Shown: piece after piece, positions 27,001-34,944 of the stretch
Layout: the number at the start of each line of letters is the position of its first letter
Position numbering within the stretch: the first letter of the stretch is position 1
Program-made: the position numbers and the translations under genes
NCBI GenBank assembly: GCA_018268755.1
Contig: JAFDVW010000019.1
Coordinates: 88,348-152,347, forward strand
Length of the DNA: 64,000 nucleotides
DNA from: Acidobacteriota bacterium
Lineage (GTDB): Bacteria > Acidobacteriota > Terriglobia > Terriglobales > Acidobacteriaceae
Reading direction: 5' to 3'
Notes under the pieces: model-generated
Database searches by the model: none
What the model was told of the DNA's origin: nothing
The model's input: only the letters and a program-made list of their open reading frames with translations

Positions 27001-27670
27001 TACGCGCGAGATGCCGGCCCCCTTTCCCAACTACCGCACCTGGACGCTGGACCGGCCGGTGGACATTGCTGAGCGCGACGGCGGCTATGTGATTACGGCG
27101 CAGGGCCACTATCCCGACCTGGTCGGCACTTATACGACGACCATCACGCCCAGCGGCGAAATCACCGTCTCCTACAGCTTCACCTACTCCGGGCCGGATG
27201 TGCGGGCCACCGAGATCGGTTTCCGCCTGGAACTGCCGCTATCGCTGGACACCCTGTCGTGGAAGCGAAAAGGAGAATGGACGTGGTATCCCGCGGACCA
27301 CATTGGCGCGCTCTCGGGCCAGGTGAAGGCGCATTCCGGGCGGCCGTCGTTTGTGATTCCTGACTGGCCTTACAGCGAAGACGATACCCCGCTGGGCAGC
27401 AACATGTACCGCAGCAGCAAGCGCAACTTTTTGGAAGCTGAGGCGAAGGACGACTCAGGACTGGGATGGAAGATCCTCTCCGATGGCACGCAGCATCTGC
27501 GGGCCGCGGTGGAAGACCAGTGCATCGCCATCTTCGTGAATGAGTGGTTTGGGGGCACCAGTTCGGAAGCCGGCGAATGGATCTCCAACTATGGGGACGG
27601 CAAGTTATTGCAGTCCGGCGACCACCTCCAGGCCACCGTCCATCTGCGTCTACTGGCGGGCAAGCAATAG
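24098..27670 (+). CDS. Large secreted GH2 beta-galactosidase-like enzyme with discoidin-type domain
   Basis: About 1190 aa. The signal peptide (MIKRWIVPAIFLLLSLVQAQ) is followed by a discoidin/CBM32-like region (about 45-155), a carboxypeptidase-regulatory-like segment, then GH2 sugar-binding, Ig-like and barrel domains. The acid/base Glu is in YWSAGNES and the probable nucleophile Glu in VLWDES. A long C-terminal region follows, compatible with extra beta-galactosidase domains. A GTG at 24086 is also in frame, but the predicted promoter overlaps it, so 24098 is preferred; the mRNA would have almost no leader. It probably removes terminal beta-galactose or a related sugar outside the cytoplasm. 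Confidence 0.88.
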   Translation: MIKRWIVPAIFLLLSLVQAQTPENIAPSVETVRASEGPANHPPQAAVDGSPATYWMISGSKSLPSWIELSWKEAVRARQVVIRRIGGETGAADLTQITVESLDNGVWKPVARIGDGRTSLPLVIDASFAECTTKKLRFSGLDAHAYFREIEVFSAPLPAWLDVRGDARGNIIGILTQGSGAAGLETTVQVAGRAAGKPWKASAATGKQGTFTLAMPVGLSGPVEFTANVSGQAVRKTVDAGDIHQGLVPQSAEGAAIQLNGKWRFQADPAAGFETVAFDDRAWSDIDVPSHWVMQGFESREGRGGYRRHVSIPAEWQGRRIRIAFDGVYSGAEVWWNGRRVGSHLGGATPFQLDVTDAAKSGDNVLAVLVTEKTPASNLDHMSAYADFPLAGIMRAARVFSLPAAHISRLQAHSEFDASFQDATLITEFSVANESSGALSGATLRLRLLQNQNAVASSEPIALDLAAWSKAEQKVRIPVTAPQKWTAEHPNLYTLEAVIARGGNEIQRVTRQIGFRQTRVEKTAILINGVPVKFKGTAHHDSHPLMGRAVTPELERQDLELMKEANLDAVRTSHYPPLPELLRFADELGLYVEDEAPFCWVDEAQDLRWGALTRQLTAELVERDMSHPSVAYWSAGNESDWGPVLELGAEEIRNHDPSRPVMGSWSRTDHFDMTIRHNPITVGQIRELENNPKPVLWDESLAPFQGIFGDGAALWRDPGYRDYYGAPLVAVLDEFWKSKTVQGSFIWAWSDELFLIPNRGSEYGRHYVEGNGLARSYYQKGRGLTGDAPWGVIDGWRRRKPEFWHIQKLYSPIKVDVSPLPAPASGSLRIPVENKYFFTNLSELAVEWKIGTQTGTARADIAPQTSGMLEIPVAAGISPGSPLELRFQKGSHMVDTVVVPVGEAPAKADSLPQASPLRRYDQAILSGVTPRLEGDGFAVGISGRRGLLQYVSTKGAVLYDQPQIHITPTREMPAPFPNYRTWTLDRPVDIAERDGGYVITAQGHYPDLVGTYTTTITPSGEITVSYSFTYSGPDVRATEIGFRLELPLSLDTLSWKRKGEWTWYPADHIGALSGQVKAHSGRPSFVIPDWPYSEDDTPLGSNMYRSSKRNFLEAEAKDDSGLGWKILSDGTQHLRAAVEDQCIAIFVNEWFGGTSSEAGEWISNYGDGKLLQSGDHLQATVHLRLLAGKQ

Positions 27671-27671
27671 C

Positions 27672-27722
27672 ATCGGAATGTATTCCGAATTTATTGCAGA
27701 GCAGGAGCTGCTCTAGTAGAAT
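27672..27722 (+). promoter_or_regulatory. Operator-promoter for the third DHDPS-family gene
   Basis: Operator ATCGGAATGTATTCCGAA (27672-27689; one mismatch), then 4 bp, TTGCAG (27694-27699), a 17-bp spacer and TAGAAT (27717-27722). Confidence 0.82.
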
Positions 27723-27725
27723 GAC

Positions 27726-27753
27726 GCCCGGGCCTATTTCGACCGGCCCGGGC
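27726..27753 (+). other. Hairpin at the 5' end of the aldolase-like mRNA
   Basis: GCCCGGGCC (27726-27734) pairs perfectly with GGCCCGGGC (27745-27753) around a 10-nt loop, starting at about the predicted first base of the transcript. It could protect the mRNA 5' end or affect early elongation. It matches no known riboswitch. Confidence 0.45.
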
Positions 27754-27821
27754 ACGATTTCCCGGCCCCGAATCTTCGGGCATTTCCGAGCGCGGCTCGA
27801 GACACATACAAAAAGGACCTC

Positions 27822-28730
27822 ATGTTACGACTGAATGGCGTTACCCCGGTGATGGCGACATGCTTCCGCGAAGATGAATCGATTGATGACGAGGTGATGC
27901 GCAAGCAGATTGATTTCGCCATCCAGGGCGGCGCAGCGGCGGTGTGCGGCCCCGGCTTCGGCGCCGAGTTCTACAAGCTTTCCGATGCCGAACGCTATCA
28001 CTTTGTCGATGTCCTGGTAGACCACACCAAGAAGCGGGTGCCGGTGATCGCCGCCACCAGTTCCGGGTCGACGTTGAGCACGATTGAGTTTTCCCGCTAT
28101 GCGGAAAAGGCCGGAGCCGACTGCCTGATGGTGACGGCGCCGCGCACCGCACCACTGCCCGCGCCGGAAATCATTCAGTACTACAGCCGGCTGTGCGATG
28201 CGGTGAATATTCCGGTCATGCTGCAGGACGCGGACTTTACCGGAGCGGGCCTGCCCGCGCCGGTGTTCGTGGAACTGGCCAAGAAGCACCCCAACTTCCT
28301 GTTTGCCAAGCTGGAGGTCACGCTGCCGGGCAAGAAGTGCCACGACATTGTGGAGCAGACCAAAGGGCAGGTGCAGGTGATTTACGGCCTGGGCGGAATC
28401 GCGCTGATGGACGGCATGGCGCACGGGGCTTCCGCCTGCATGTCGGGCGCGGCCTGCATTGAGGTCTATTCCAAAGTGTACAAACTCTATGGGCAGGGCA
28501 AGAAGGCCGAGGCCAAGGCGCTTTTCCATCGCCTGATCCCTTATCTGGCTTTTGCCTTGCAGCACCTGGAAGTGGCCGTACATATTGAAAAGCGCGTCAT
28601 GCACAAGCGCGGCATCTTCCCCAATTCGCGCATGCGGCAGCCCAGCGTCACGCTGGATGCGATCTATCAGGAGCAGATGGACGGGCTGGTGGATGAGGTG
28701 ATTGCGCTGTGCAAGGAGTGCAGCAGCTAG
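27822..28730 (+). CDS. DHDPS/NanA-family lyase or dehydratase, Tyr replaced
   Basis: A 302-aa TIM-barrel protein of the DHDPS/NAL superfamily. A lysine in LFAKLE lies at the Schiff-base position. The loop that normally reads YNVPG is LQDADFTG, so the proton-relay tyrosine is absent. It is more distant from the other two family members here than they are from typical DapA. Such enzymes act on 2-keto-3-deoxy sugar acids, with retro-aldol or dehydratase outcomes. It is monocistronic behind a CGGAAT operator. Schiff-base chemistry is likely; the exact reaction is unknown. Confidence 0.83.
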   Translation: MLRLNGVTPVMATCFREDESIDDEVMRKQIDFAIQGGAAAVCGPGFGAEFYKLSDAERYHFVDVLVDHTKKRVPVIAATSSGSTLSTIEFSRYAEKAGADCLMVTAPRTAPLPAPEIIQYYSRLCDAVNIPVMLQDADFTGAGLPAPVFVELAKKHPNFLFAKLEVTLPGKKCHDIVEQTKGQVQVIYGLGGIALMDGMAHGASACMSGAACIEVYSKVYKLYGQGKKAEAKALFHRLIPYLAFALQHLEVAVHIEKRVMHKRGIFPNSRMRQPSVTLDAIYQEQMDGLVDEVIALCKECSS

Positions 28731-28767
28731 CCATCCATTGCCAATGAGCTCTGGGTTGAGCGGAACA

Positions 28768-28800
28768 GGGGTGCGAGGAAACTCGCGCCCCTTCTTCTTG
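28768..28800 (+). terminator. Intrinsic terminator after the aldolase-like gene
   Basis: A 10-bp stem (GGGGTGCGAG / CTCGCGCCCC, one G-U pair) closes a GAAA tetraloop and is followed by TTCTTCTT. It lies 38 bp past the stop, between convergent genes. Confidence 0.75.
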
Positions 28801-28826
28801 TCACCTCCGCGCAAGGCAAGGCAACA

Positions 28827-31172
28827 TCAATGCGGCCCGGCTGGAGCAATTTGCAATTCCAGCAAGGTGACGCTGTAGGGCGGAAAGCTGTTTTGCAATT
28901 GTGCTCCGCGCGCGGAGAACGGGCGCTGCTCCACCCTGACCCGATGCTGCGCATCGTGGCTGTTCATCGCTTCCGAGTCCGGCTGCACGGCCGTATCGTG
29001 CAGCGTGAACACCGTGCCGGAGCGGACTTCTCCCAGCTCCTTCAGTTCGAAGCGGAGGGTCTCTTCCTGGGCGGTGGAATTGACCGCATAGAGGCGCAAG
29101 GTCTTGCCGTCGGGACTGAGAGTGGCACTGAGATCGGGGTCCTGCAGGTGGCGCGGCAGCGTGCTGTCGCGGACCATCTGCAAGGGATACGAACCCGCGG
29201 CCCTCTGATAGAGAACCTGGGAATCATACGTAGGCGCCAGGTAAAGCCAGCCCGGACCGGGCTGAATCATGCCCGAACCAAAGCTGTCGGAGAGATTGGA
29301 GCGAATGGCGATCTCCACCAGATCGCTGTAGCGGTGCAACAGATTCTGGTAGCGCGAGCAACTCAGCGCATTGCCCAGGGTCTGCAGCATGCCGCGGGTA
29401 AGGCCCATTTCGCCCGCCGTAGTGTTCCACTCGGTTACAGCGACACGCACATTTTTGCCGCCACCGTGACGGCGGATTTCCTCTCTCAGGAACTGCAAAT
29501 CGCCCTCGGTGCCCACCAGGTCGGCCACGGAATAGTGATGCGGGCAGAGATAGTCGAGGTATCCTCCGCCGGACTGAAGAATTTCCGCGGACGGAAACGA
29601 CGACAGGATTTTAATCGACGGGTCTACGGCCTTCATGGCTTCGGCAAATGCTTTGACGGAGGCGTCATAAACGCCGCCGCCAATTTCATTGCCGATTTGC
29701 CAATACTTCACCTGGTAAGGCTCGGGATGGCCGTTCTGCGCGCGCACTTTGCCCCATTTACTGTCGGGCGCGCCGTTGAAGTACTCGACCTCCGCGGCAG
29801 CATCCTGCGGGGTCTTTCCTGTCCAGCGAACACAAATCAGCGGCTCGGCTCCCACGTAGCGGGAGAGCTGCACAAATTCCTCGACCCCGACAAAATTCGG
29901 ATCGGAGCCGCCCCATGGGTCTGTGACATAGGGCACGCGCGCATCCCAGTCCCCCAGGCTCTTGTCCCACTCGAACACTTCCAGGGTGCTGCCGCCAAAG
30001 CGGATGACGCCGGGATGAACCGCCTGAAGGGCTTGCACTACGTCAGGCCGCCACAGGCCGAGCACCGCCGCAGAATCGATCAAGTAGATGCGGTCCAGCC
30101 ACAACGTACCCGGCCCCTCCATCTCAATGGTAAGGGTCGCATTGCCCACGGACCTGTTGGCCAGGAAGGTGGCCTGCGCCCCTTGCCAGTCGCGCGGGCC
30201 CTTCCCCAACGATACCGGCGCAGCGAGCAGGCCGCCTTCTCCGTGTAAGGAGGCGCGCACGCGGACCGAACCCTCGCTGCGCAAGTGCAGCTTGAGCCGG
30301 TAGGAGTGCCCCTGTTGGAGATAAAAGCCGTCCTGGGAAATTCCCGCCCAGGTGTTGGCCAGAGGAAGATCGATACGCTGCGAGCGCTTGCCGTTATAGG
30401 GATTCTCACTGTCGAGGGAGTATTGGGCGACATGCACCGAGCCATCGGGATACCAGGGGCGAAAAGGCTTGTCGATCTCCCTTTTATAGCGCGCTTTCCA
30501 CTCGGGCTCTTCTTCGAAGCTGGTGGACTCGACCTGTTGCGCGATCATAGAGGGAGTGAGGTGGATCAGGGGCTCGATGAACTGCCCACCCTGCTTGATG
30601 TCGATAGGCGTTTGACTGAGCCGGGCGCTGGAGAGGATGACAGACTCCACTTTCGGCCCAGGCTCGGGGACAGATTCGAGACGCACATCATCCAACCAGA
30701 CTTTGCCCGCGCTCTGGTCAAAAGGACGCAGGCGGATGGTCACACGCCCGGGAGAAGGGACGCGAAACAGCACCTCCTCCTGCCGCCAATCGCGGCTATC
30801 GGCAGCCTCGGCCCATCCCTGGTCGCCGGCCGGAGTTTCAATTTGCAGGTGGGCAATGGCCCTGGCGGAGGTTTCGTCCTTCACCCACACGGAAACACGC
30901 CACAAACCACCGGGCGGTAAGACAATTTCCTGGCGCAGGCTGAAACGAATTGGAACCGGGCTCGCCACCAACAGGGACTGGCTTCCCTCTTTGTGGATCG
31001 CCTTATCTGCAAGCAGGTCCGGAGCTTGCTGCGCAGCAGACCCCACCCAAGCGGCGGCCGGTTGCGCATCTTCGAATCCGGAGTTTTTGAGCTGAGGAGC
31101 GCCGGCCCAAGCCAGGCTGGCGGCCAGCAGGACAGAAAGGAGGGAAAGCGGGCACGTCGAAAGCCAGTTCAT
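28827..31172 (-). CDS. Secreted GH51-like alpha-L-arabinofuranosidase with two carbohydrate-binding-like domains
   Basis: A 781-aa protein with a signal peptide (cleavage near LAWAG). Two jelly-roll domains of CBM4/9-like look (about 30-165 and 240-370) each end in a GxLWLDxIRL-type strand (KVWLDDVRL, TLWLDRIYL). The barrel starts at RFGGSTLEVFEW. The acid/base Glu is in WQIGNEIGG and the nucleophile Glu in VAVTEWN, as in clan GH-A GH51. These enzymes release terminal arabinofuranose from arabinan, arabinoxylan or arabinogalactan. The operator lies between the predicted promoter and the start codon, unlike most others in the regulon. Confidence 0.87.
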   Translation of the reverse strand: MNWLSTCPLSLLSVLLAASLAWAGAPQLKNSGFEDAQPAAAWVGSAAQQAPDLLADKAIHKEGSQSLLVASPVPIRFSLRQEIVLPPGGLWRVSVWVKDETSARAIAHLQIETPAGDQGWAEAADSRDWRQEEVLFRVPSPGRVTIRLRPFDQSAGKVWLDDVRLESVPEPGPKVESVILSSARLSQTPIDIKQGGQFIEPLIHLTPSMIAQQVESTSFEEEPEWKARYKREIDKPFRPWYPDGSVHVAQYSLDSENPYNGKRSQRIDLPLANTWAGISQDGFYLQQGHSYRLKLHLRSEGSVRVRASLHGEGGLLAAPVSLGKGPRDWQGAQATFLANRSVGNATLTIEMEGPGTLWLDRIYLIDSAAVLGLWRPDVVQALQAVHPGVIRFGGSTLEVFEWDKSLGDWDARVPYVTDPWGGSDPNFVGVEEFVQLSRYVGAEPLICVRWTGKTPQDAAAEVEYFNGAPDSKWGKVRAQNGHPEPYQVKYWQIGNEIGGGVYDASVKAFAEAMKAVDPSIKILSSFPSAEILQSGGGYLDYLCPHHYSVADLVGTEGDLQFLREEIRRHGGGKNVRVAVTEWNTTAGEMGLTRGMLQTLGNALSCSRYQNLLHRYSDLVEIAIRSNLSDSFGSGMIQPGPGWLYLAPTYDSQVLYQRAAGSYPLQMVRDSTLPRHLQDPDLSATLSPDGKTLRLYAVNSTAQEETLRFELKELGEVRSGTVFTLHDTAVQPDSEAMNSHDAQHRVRVEQRPFSARGAQLQNSFPPYSVTLLELQIAPAGPH

Positions 31173-31197
31173 CCTGGGCGGCCACCTTATTGAATAA

Positions 31198-31259
31198 TTC
31201 GGAATGCAATCCGATTCACAATCAGTCCTCCATTATGGACGGCGGGACGGGCTTGTCAA
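31198..31259 (-). promoter_or_regulatory. Promoter and downstream operator of the GH51 gene
   Basis: Reading on the minus strand: TTGACA (31259-31254), an 18-bp spacer, TAATGG (31235-31230), then the operator at 31215-31198 (+ strand TTCGGAATGCAATCCGAT, two mismatches), 25 bp before the ATG. No -35 follows the operator here, in contrast to nine other sites. Confidence 0.7.
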
Positions 31260-31269
31260 GGCGTGATCA

Positions 31270-31300
31270 AATGAAAAAGGGCACAGCCTGTGCTGTGCCC
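31270..31300 (-). terminator. Intrinsic terminator of the LacI-headed operon
   Basis: On the minus strand GGGCACAG / CTGTGCCC (8-bp stem, 6-nt loop) is followed by TTTTTCAT. It lies 25 bp after the stop of the large putative glycosidase. Confidence 0.85.
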
Positions 31301-31324
31301 AATCAGCTTACGGACAAATCCAGA

Positions 31325-34156
31325 TTACTTTTCACTGCTCCAAGTGATCAGATTTTCGGTGAACTGGCGGAAATACTCCGGGGCCTGGTCGAGCTGGCCG
31401 GCGGGAACATTCAGCTTGGGACGAATGTTGCAGTAACCGAGCTGGGCGAGCACAACTTGCCCGGCTCCGAAGTTGCGTTTAACTACCATGGGAACGCGAG
31501 CCGGATCCATGATCGAGGTCCAGCGCGGGCCCAGCGTGGGATAGCCCACATAAAACTGGCGCGAAGTAAGGCTTTCGAGGACGCTGTAGGCGAGTTCCTG
31601 CCACTCCGGTGAGGTATTGCGGATGCTGGTGGTAATGAAACATTCCGAGCCCAGATCATATTTCACCCCGGCCAGACCGCGCAGCAGCGTGTTATCCCCG
31701 GCATCGAAGCCAAGGTTATAGGGCAGGCGATGCGAGGAATCACCCTCAAATTGAATTCCTTCGAGCAGTGGGTCCCCGGCGGCGCGGGATTTATCGTCCC
31801 AGATGACGACCTTGCCGCCGTTCTTCACCCACTCGCGCAACTCGGCCGCATGCTGCTGATATTCGGGAGAGTCGGTGCCGTAGACCACGGCGAGTTTGGC
31901 GCGCTGGAAGGGGTTGGGGCCAAAGTGGTAGCTCTGCGCCTTCCAATGATTGCGTTGACGGTGGCTTTCGATGAGCCAGTGAAAGGCATTGTTGGCATTG
32001 CTCATGGGGCCGTCGAGTCCCAGGTAGACAATCTCGCCTCCCTGCGCGGCGAGGTCCTTCTGCTCATGATAGAAAGCAGCTTCCTGTTCAAAGCTGTTGA
32101 GCGTGGTGTCCCAACGGTAGTAGTCGCCAAGATCGGTGGCCTGGCGATAGGAGGATTGCGCCAGCCTGGTCAGGGCCCGGTACTCCTCCACGCTGGCATC
32201 GGTCTTTGCCAGCATGACATCGTAATGCGTGGTGTCGCCGGTGGCGTCGTACTTCCCTTTCTCAATCGCGGCCTCAAGCTTGGCGCGGTAAAAGCGGGCG
32301 AAGTGCAGCAGGCAGCGGTTGTCATTCAGGAAGCGGGCATACTCTTCCTTTTCTTTAGCGGCCTGGGGTTGGGCGGACTCGAGCCCGGCCAACGACTCCT
32401 CGGCGAAGGTGATGAACAAGTCGGCCAGCTTGAGCGGATCGACCGCCTCGGGATGCGGCTGCAGATATTCCTTTACGGAAAGCGGTGGCCGCTGACGGGC
32501 TGAGGGCGAGAGCTTGCCGAAGCGCTGCTCATAGTGCCGCAGGGTGTACTCATCGAGCGGGCGCGCCAGGTAATCACCCACGAACTCCCAGCGCGTGGAA
32601 TGCAGAATGCCGTTGAGCGTGGCTTCCTGGCTGACCGCGGTGGGATGGTAGTTCATATTGAAGACGTTCACGACATTCTGCATTCCGGGAAGAATGGGGC
32701 CAGTCTTGACGTAGTAGTCGTAGATGGCCTTTCCCGCGGCGGTGCTACCGAATTTTTCGCTGAGCGCCTTGTTCCAGTACGCCTGTTCGGCGGCGGCGGG
32801 ACGATTGGGCTGCCAGCCATAGCGGCCGAAGGCCTCAATCCAGATGCGGTCGCGATCCACCACGGAGAGCGGCGGATTGGCCTGATCGAGCGCCTCCGGC
32901 CACATCCAGGAAGTCATGGGATAGAGATGGAAACCTTTGGCGCCGATCGCCTCCCAGTTGCCCACCATCTGCTGGATCCAGACCGGCGACCCCCAGCGGA
33001 AGGGCTTCAGGTCGCCGAGTTCGTGCATGTTGATAATGTGGCTCTGCCCGAAGGAGATCCACAGCTTGTTGCGGGGATCGGGCTCGGGGCTGACGACCAT
33101 CTCCGTGTTGTGCTTCATCATGGTATAGAGATTGTCGTAGTTTCCCTTGATCACATCGCGATAACGATAGGGATCAATGGCCCACTGCCGCACGATCAGG
33201 GGCGGATGTTTTCCGGTGTCCTTGATGCCGGCGATGATGGTGTCGCGAACAAATTCTTCGGACTTAATGTGCAGGGCCTCACCCGCGGTGAGCATCAGGC
33301 CTACGCTGGGATAGGAGTTCACGAACTCGCTGATGCAATAGCGCATATAGGCGGCAAGCAGCGGGGTGGACTCCCCATTTTCTTCCTTCACCCCTTCCAT
33401 GGCATGGGCCTTGGCGAAGTTAGGCGAGACGTGAATATTGTAGAAATGAAATACCGTCCACAAACCGCGCCGGTCGGCCTCTTCGGTGAACCACTTGAAG
33501 TAGGCGATGTTGCGCTCCAGGTCGGCGTCGCTCAACATCTGCGCTTCGGGATATTTGGCCAGCTTGAGGAAGTAGGGAAAGGGATGGCCGTTCCAGAAGA
33601 AGATGGTGTTGTAGCGGTTCTCGGCCAGCTCATCCAGATAGCGGGTCATCAATTCTTTATCAAAAAACCAGGGGAATTCCTGGGGGACGACAGCCCAGTT
33701 ATAGTCTCCGCGCTTCATCCAGAAAAGATTGGAGCCGCGGATGCGCAGAGCAGGATGGTCGGAGACGTTGAGCTGTGCGGGAAGGGTTTTGGAATCCTGG
33801 GCCAGGCGCGCCAACTCCATACAGCCATAGAGCACGCCGGAAGGATCGCTGCCCACGACCAGCCAGTCTTTGCCGGTGCGGCTGAGGTGGAAGGCTTCAC
33901 TTTCTCCCGCGGCAAACGCCGGCAATTGGGAATATTTGGCGAATAAGCTGGAGCCATAGACCCCGGCCAGGACGCGCGCTCCGCCCGGAGCGTGAAAGCC
34001 GGACGAGGAAAGGACTTTCTCGAGACGGGACGCTCCGTATTTTTCGCGAGGCGTGGCCGCCGGATCCAATTGCACAGAGATCGTGGCCGCGACCGCGGGC
34101 ACGGCACCCAGCAAGGCGATAATTCCCCACTTCTGAATCAGCGTAAGAAGTTTCAT
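31325..34156 (-). CDS. Large secreted putative glycosidase with GH67/GH20-type N-domain
   Basis: A protein of 943 aa. The start at 34156 is set by a signal peptide (MKLLTLIQKWGIIALLGAVPAVAA) and AAGGGG about 8 nt upstream. The N-terminal 25-140 looks like the alpha/beta domain found before alpha-glucuronidase (GH67/GH115), GH20 and GH84 barrels (WLVVGSDPSGVLYGCMELARLA). A barrel-like region (ENRYNTIFFWNGHPFPY to GSPVWIQQMVGNWEAIGAKGFH) and long helical C-terminal parts follow. I could not place it in a named GH family. It is last in the LacI-cupin-dehydratase-SDR operon. An alpha-glucuronidase-like role is one option. Confidence 0.75.
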   Translation of the reverse strand: MKLLTLIQKWGIIALLGAVPAVAATISVQLDPAATPREKYGASRLEKVLSSSGFHAPGGARVLAGVYGSSLFAKYSQLPAFAAGESEAFHLSRTGKDWLVVGSDPSGVLYGCMELARLAQDSKTLPAQLNVSDHPALRIRGSNLFWMKRGDYNWAVVPQEFPWFFDKELMTRYLDELAENRYNTIFFWNGHPFPYFLKLAKYPEAQMLSDADLERNIAYFKWFTEEADRRGLWTVFHFYNIHVSPNFAKAHAMEGVKEENGESTPLLAAYMRYCISEFVNSYPSVGLMLTAGEALHIKSEEFVRDTIIAGIKDTGKHPPLIVRQWAIDPYRYRDVIKGNYDNLYTMMKHNTEMVVSPEPDPRNKLWISFGQSHIINMHELGDLKPFRWGSPVWIQQMVGNWEAIGAKGFHLYPMTSWMWPEALDQANPPLSVVDRDRIWIEAFGRYGWQPNRPAAAEQAYWNKALSEKFGSTAAGKAIYDYYVKTGPILPGMQNVVNVFNMNYHPTAVSQEATLNGILHSTRWEFVGDYLARPLDEYTLRHYEQRFGKLSPSARQRPPLSVKEYLQPHPEAVDPLKLADLFITFAEESLAGLESAQPQAAKEKEEYARFLNDNRCLLHFARFYRAKLEAAIEKGKYDATGDTTHYDVMLAKTDASVEEYRALTRLAQSSYRQATDLGDYYRWDTTLNSFEQEAAFYHEQKDLAAQGGEIVYLGLDGPMSNANNAFHWLIESHRQRNHWKAQSYHFGPNPFQRAKLAVVYGTDSPEYQQHAAELREWVKNGGKVVIWDDKSRAAGDPLLEGIQFEGDSSHRLPYNLGFDAGDNTLLRGLAGVKYDLGSECFITTSIRNTSPEWQELAYSVLESLTSRQFYVGYPTLGPRWTSIMDPARVPMVVKRNFGAGQVVLAQLGYCNIRPKLNVPAGQLDQAPEYFRQFTENLITWSSEK

Positions 34157-34167
34157 GAAAAGTCCCC

Positions 34168-34944
34168 TTAGAATCCGATGCTGGCCCCACCATCCACCGG
34201 CAAGATCGCGCCGGTGACGAAAGCCGCAGCGGGTGAACATAAATAAACGGCGGCCCAGCCAATGTCTTCCGCCGAACCAAATTTCTGCATAGGAGTGCGG
34301 CTGAGAATCTTGCGTTTGCGCTCAGGATCCGCGGCGAAGATGCCGCGGTTCATGTCGGTCTCAATCCATCCGGGAGCAACCGCATTGACGCGCACGCCAT
34401 AAGCAGACCACTCGGTGGCCAGGGCGCGCACCAGGCCGCCGTGGGCGGCCTTGGCCGCGGAGTAGGCGACCACTTGCGGAATGCCCATCATGGTCGCCAT
34501 GGAGGCGGTGAAGAGTATAGAACCGTGGCGGCGTTCCACCATGCCGGCCGCCACATGGCGGGACAATGCAAAAGCGGCATGCACGTGGGTATTCACCACA
34601 TTGGCAAATTCGGGATCCGAAGTTTCGAGCGCGGGCTTCTTCAGATGATTGCCGGCGTTATTCACCAGGATGGAGACCGCGCCGTGCTTCGCCGAAATAC
34701 GTTCTACCAGGTCCTTCAACAAATGCAGCTGCGTGACGTCGGCCGTCTCATAGGAAGCGGCGCTGCCCAGCTGGCTTGCGGCAGCGCGCAATTTGCCCTC
34801 ATTGCGTCCAACCAGCACCACGTGCGCGCCGGCGGCAATAAAGCACTGCGCGATGGCCAGACCCAGGCCGGATCCGCCGCCGGTGATAACGGCCAATTCC
34901 CCGTCCAGAGAAAAGGGCGGTTTAATTTTTGATGCGGTACTCAC
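34168..34944 (-). CDS. Short-chain dehydrogenase/reductase
   Basis: A 258-aa classical SDR. GTG at 34944 is preferred because GAGGAGG lies 7 nt upstream and the usual N-terminus follows. The cofactor motif TGGGSGLG, NNAG, the catalytic Ser region (LFTASMA), YSAAK and the VNAVAPGWIETDM motif are all present. Close relatives act on gluconate, 2-keto-3-deoxygluconate or sugar alcohols. The start overlaps the end of the enolase-superfamily gene by 23 bp, so translation is coupled. It probably interconverts a keto-sugar acid and its hydroxy form in the LacI-controlled pathway. Confidence 0.9.
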   Translation of the reverse strand: MSTASKIKPPFSLDGELAVITGGGSGLGLAIAQCFIAAGAHVVLVGRNEGKLRAAASQLGSAASYETADVTQLHLLKDLVERISAKHGAVSILVNNAGNHLKKPALETSDPEFANVVNTHVHAAFALSRHVAAGMVERRHGSILFTASMATMMGIPQVVAYSAAKAAHGGLVRALATEWSAYGVRVNAVAPGWIETDMNRGIFAADPERKRKILSRTPMQKFGSAEDIGWAAVYLCSPAAAFVTGAILPVDGGASIGF

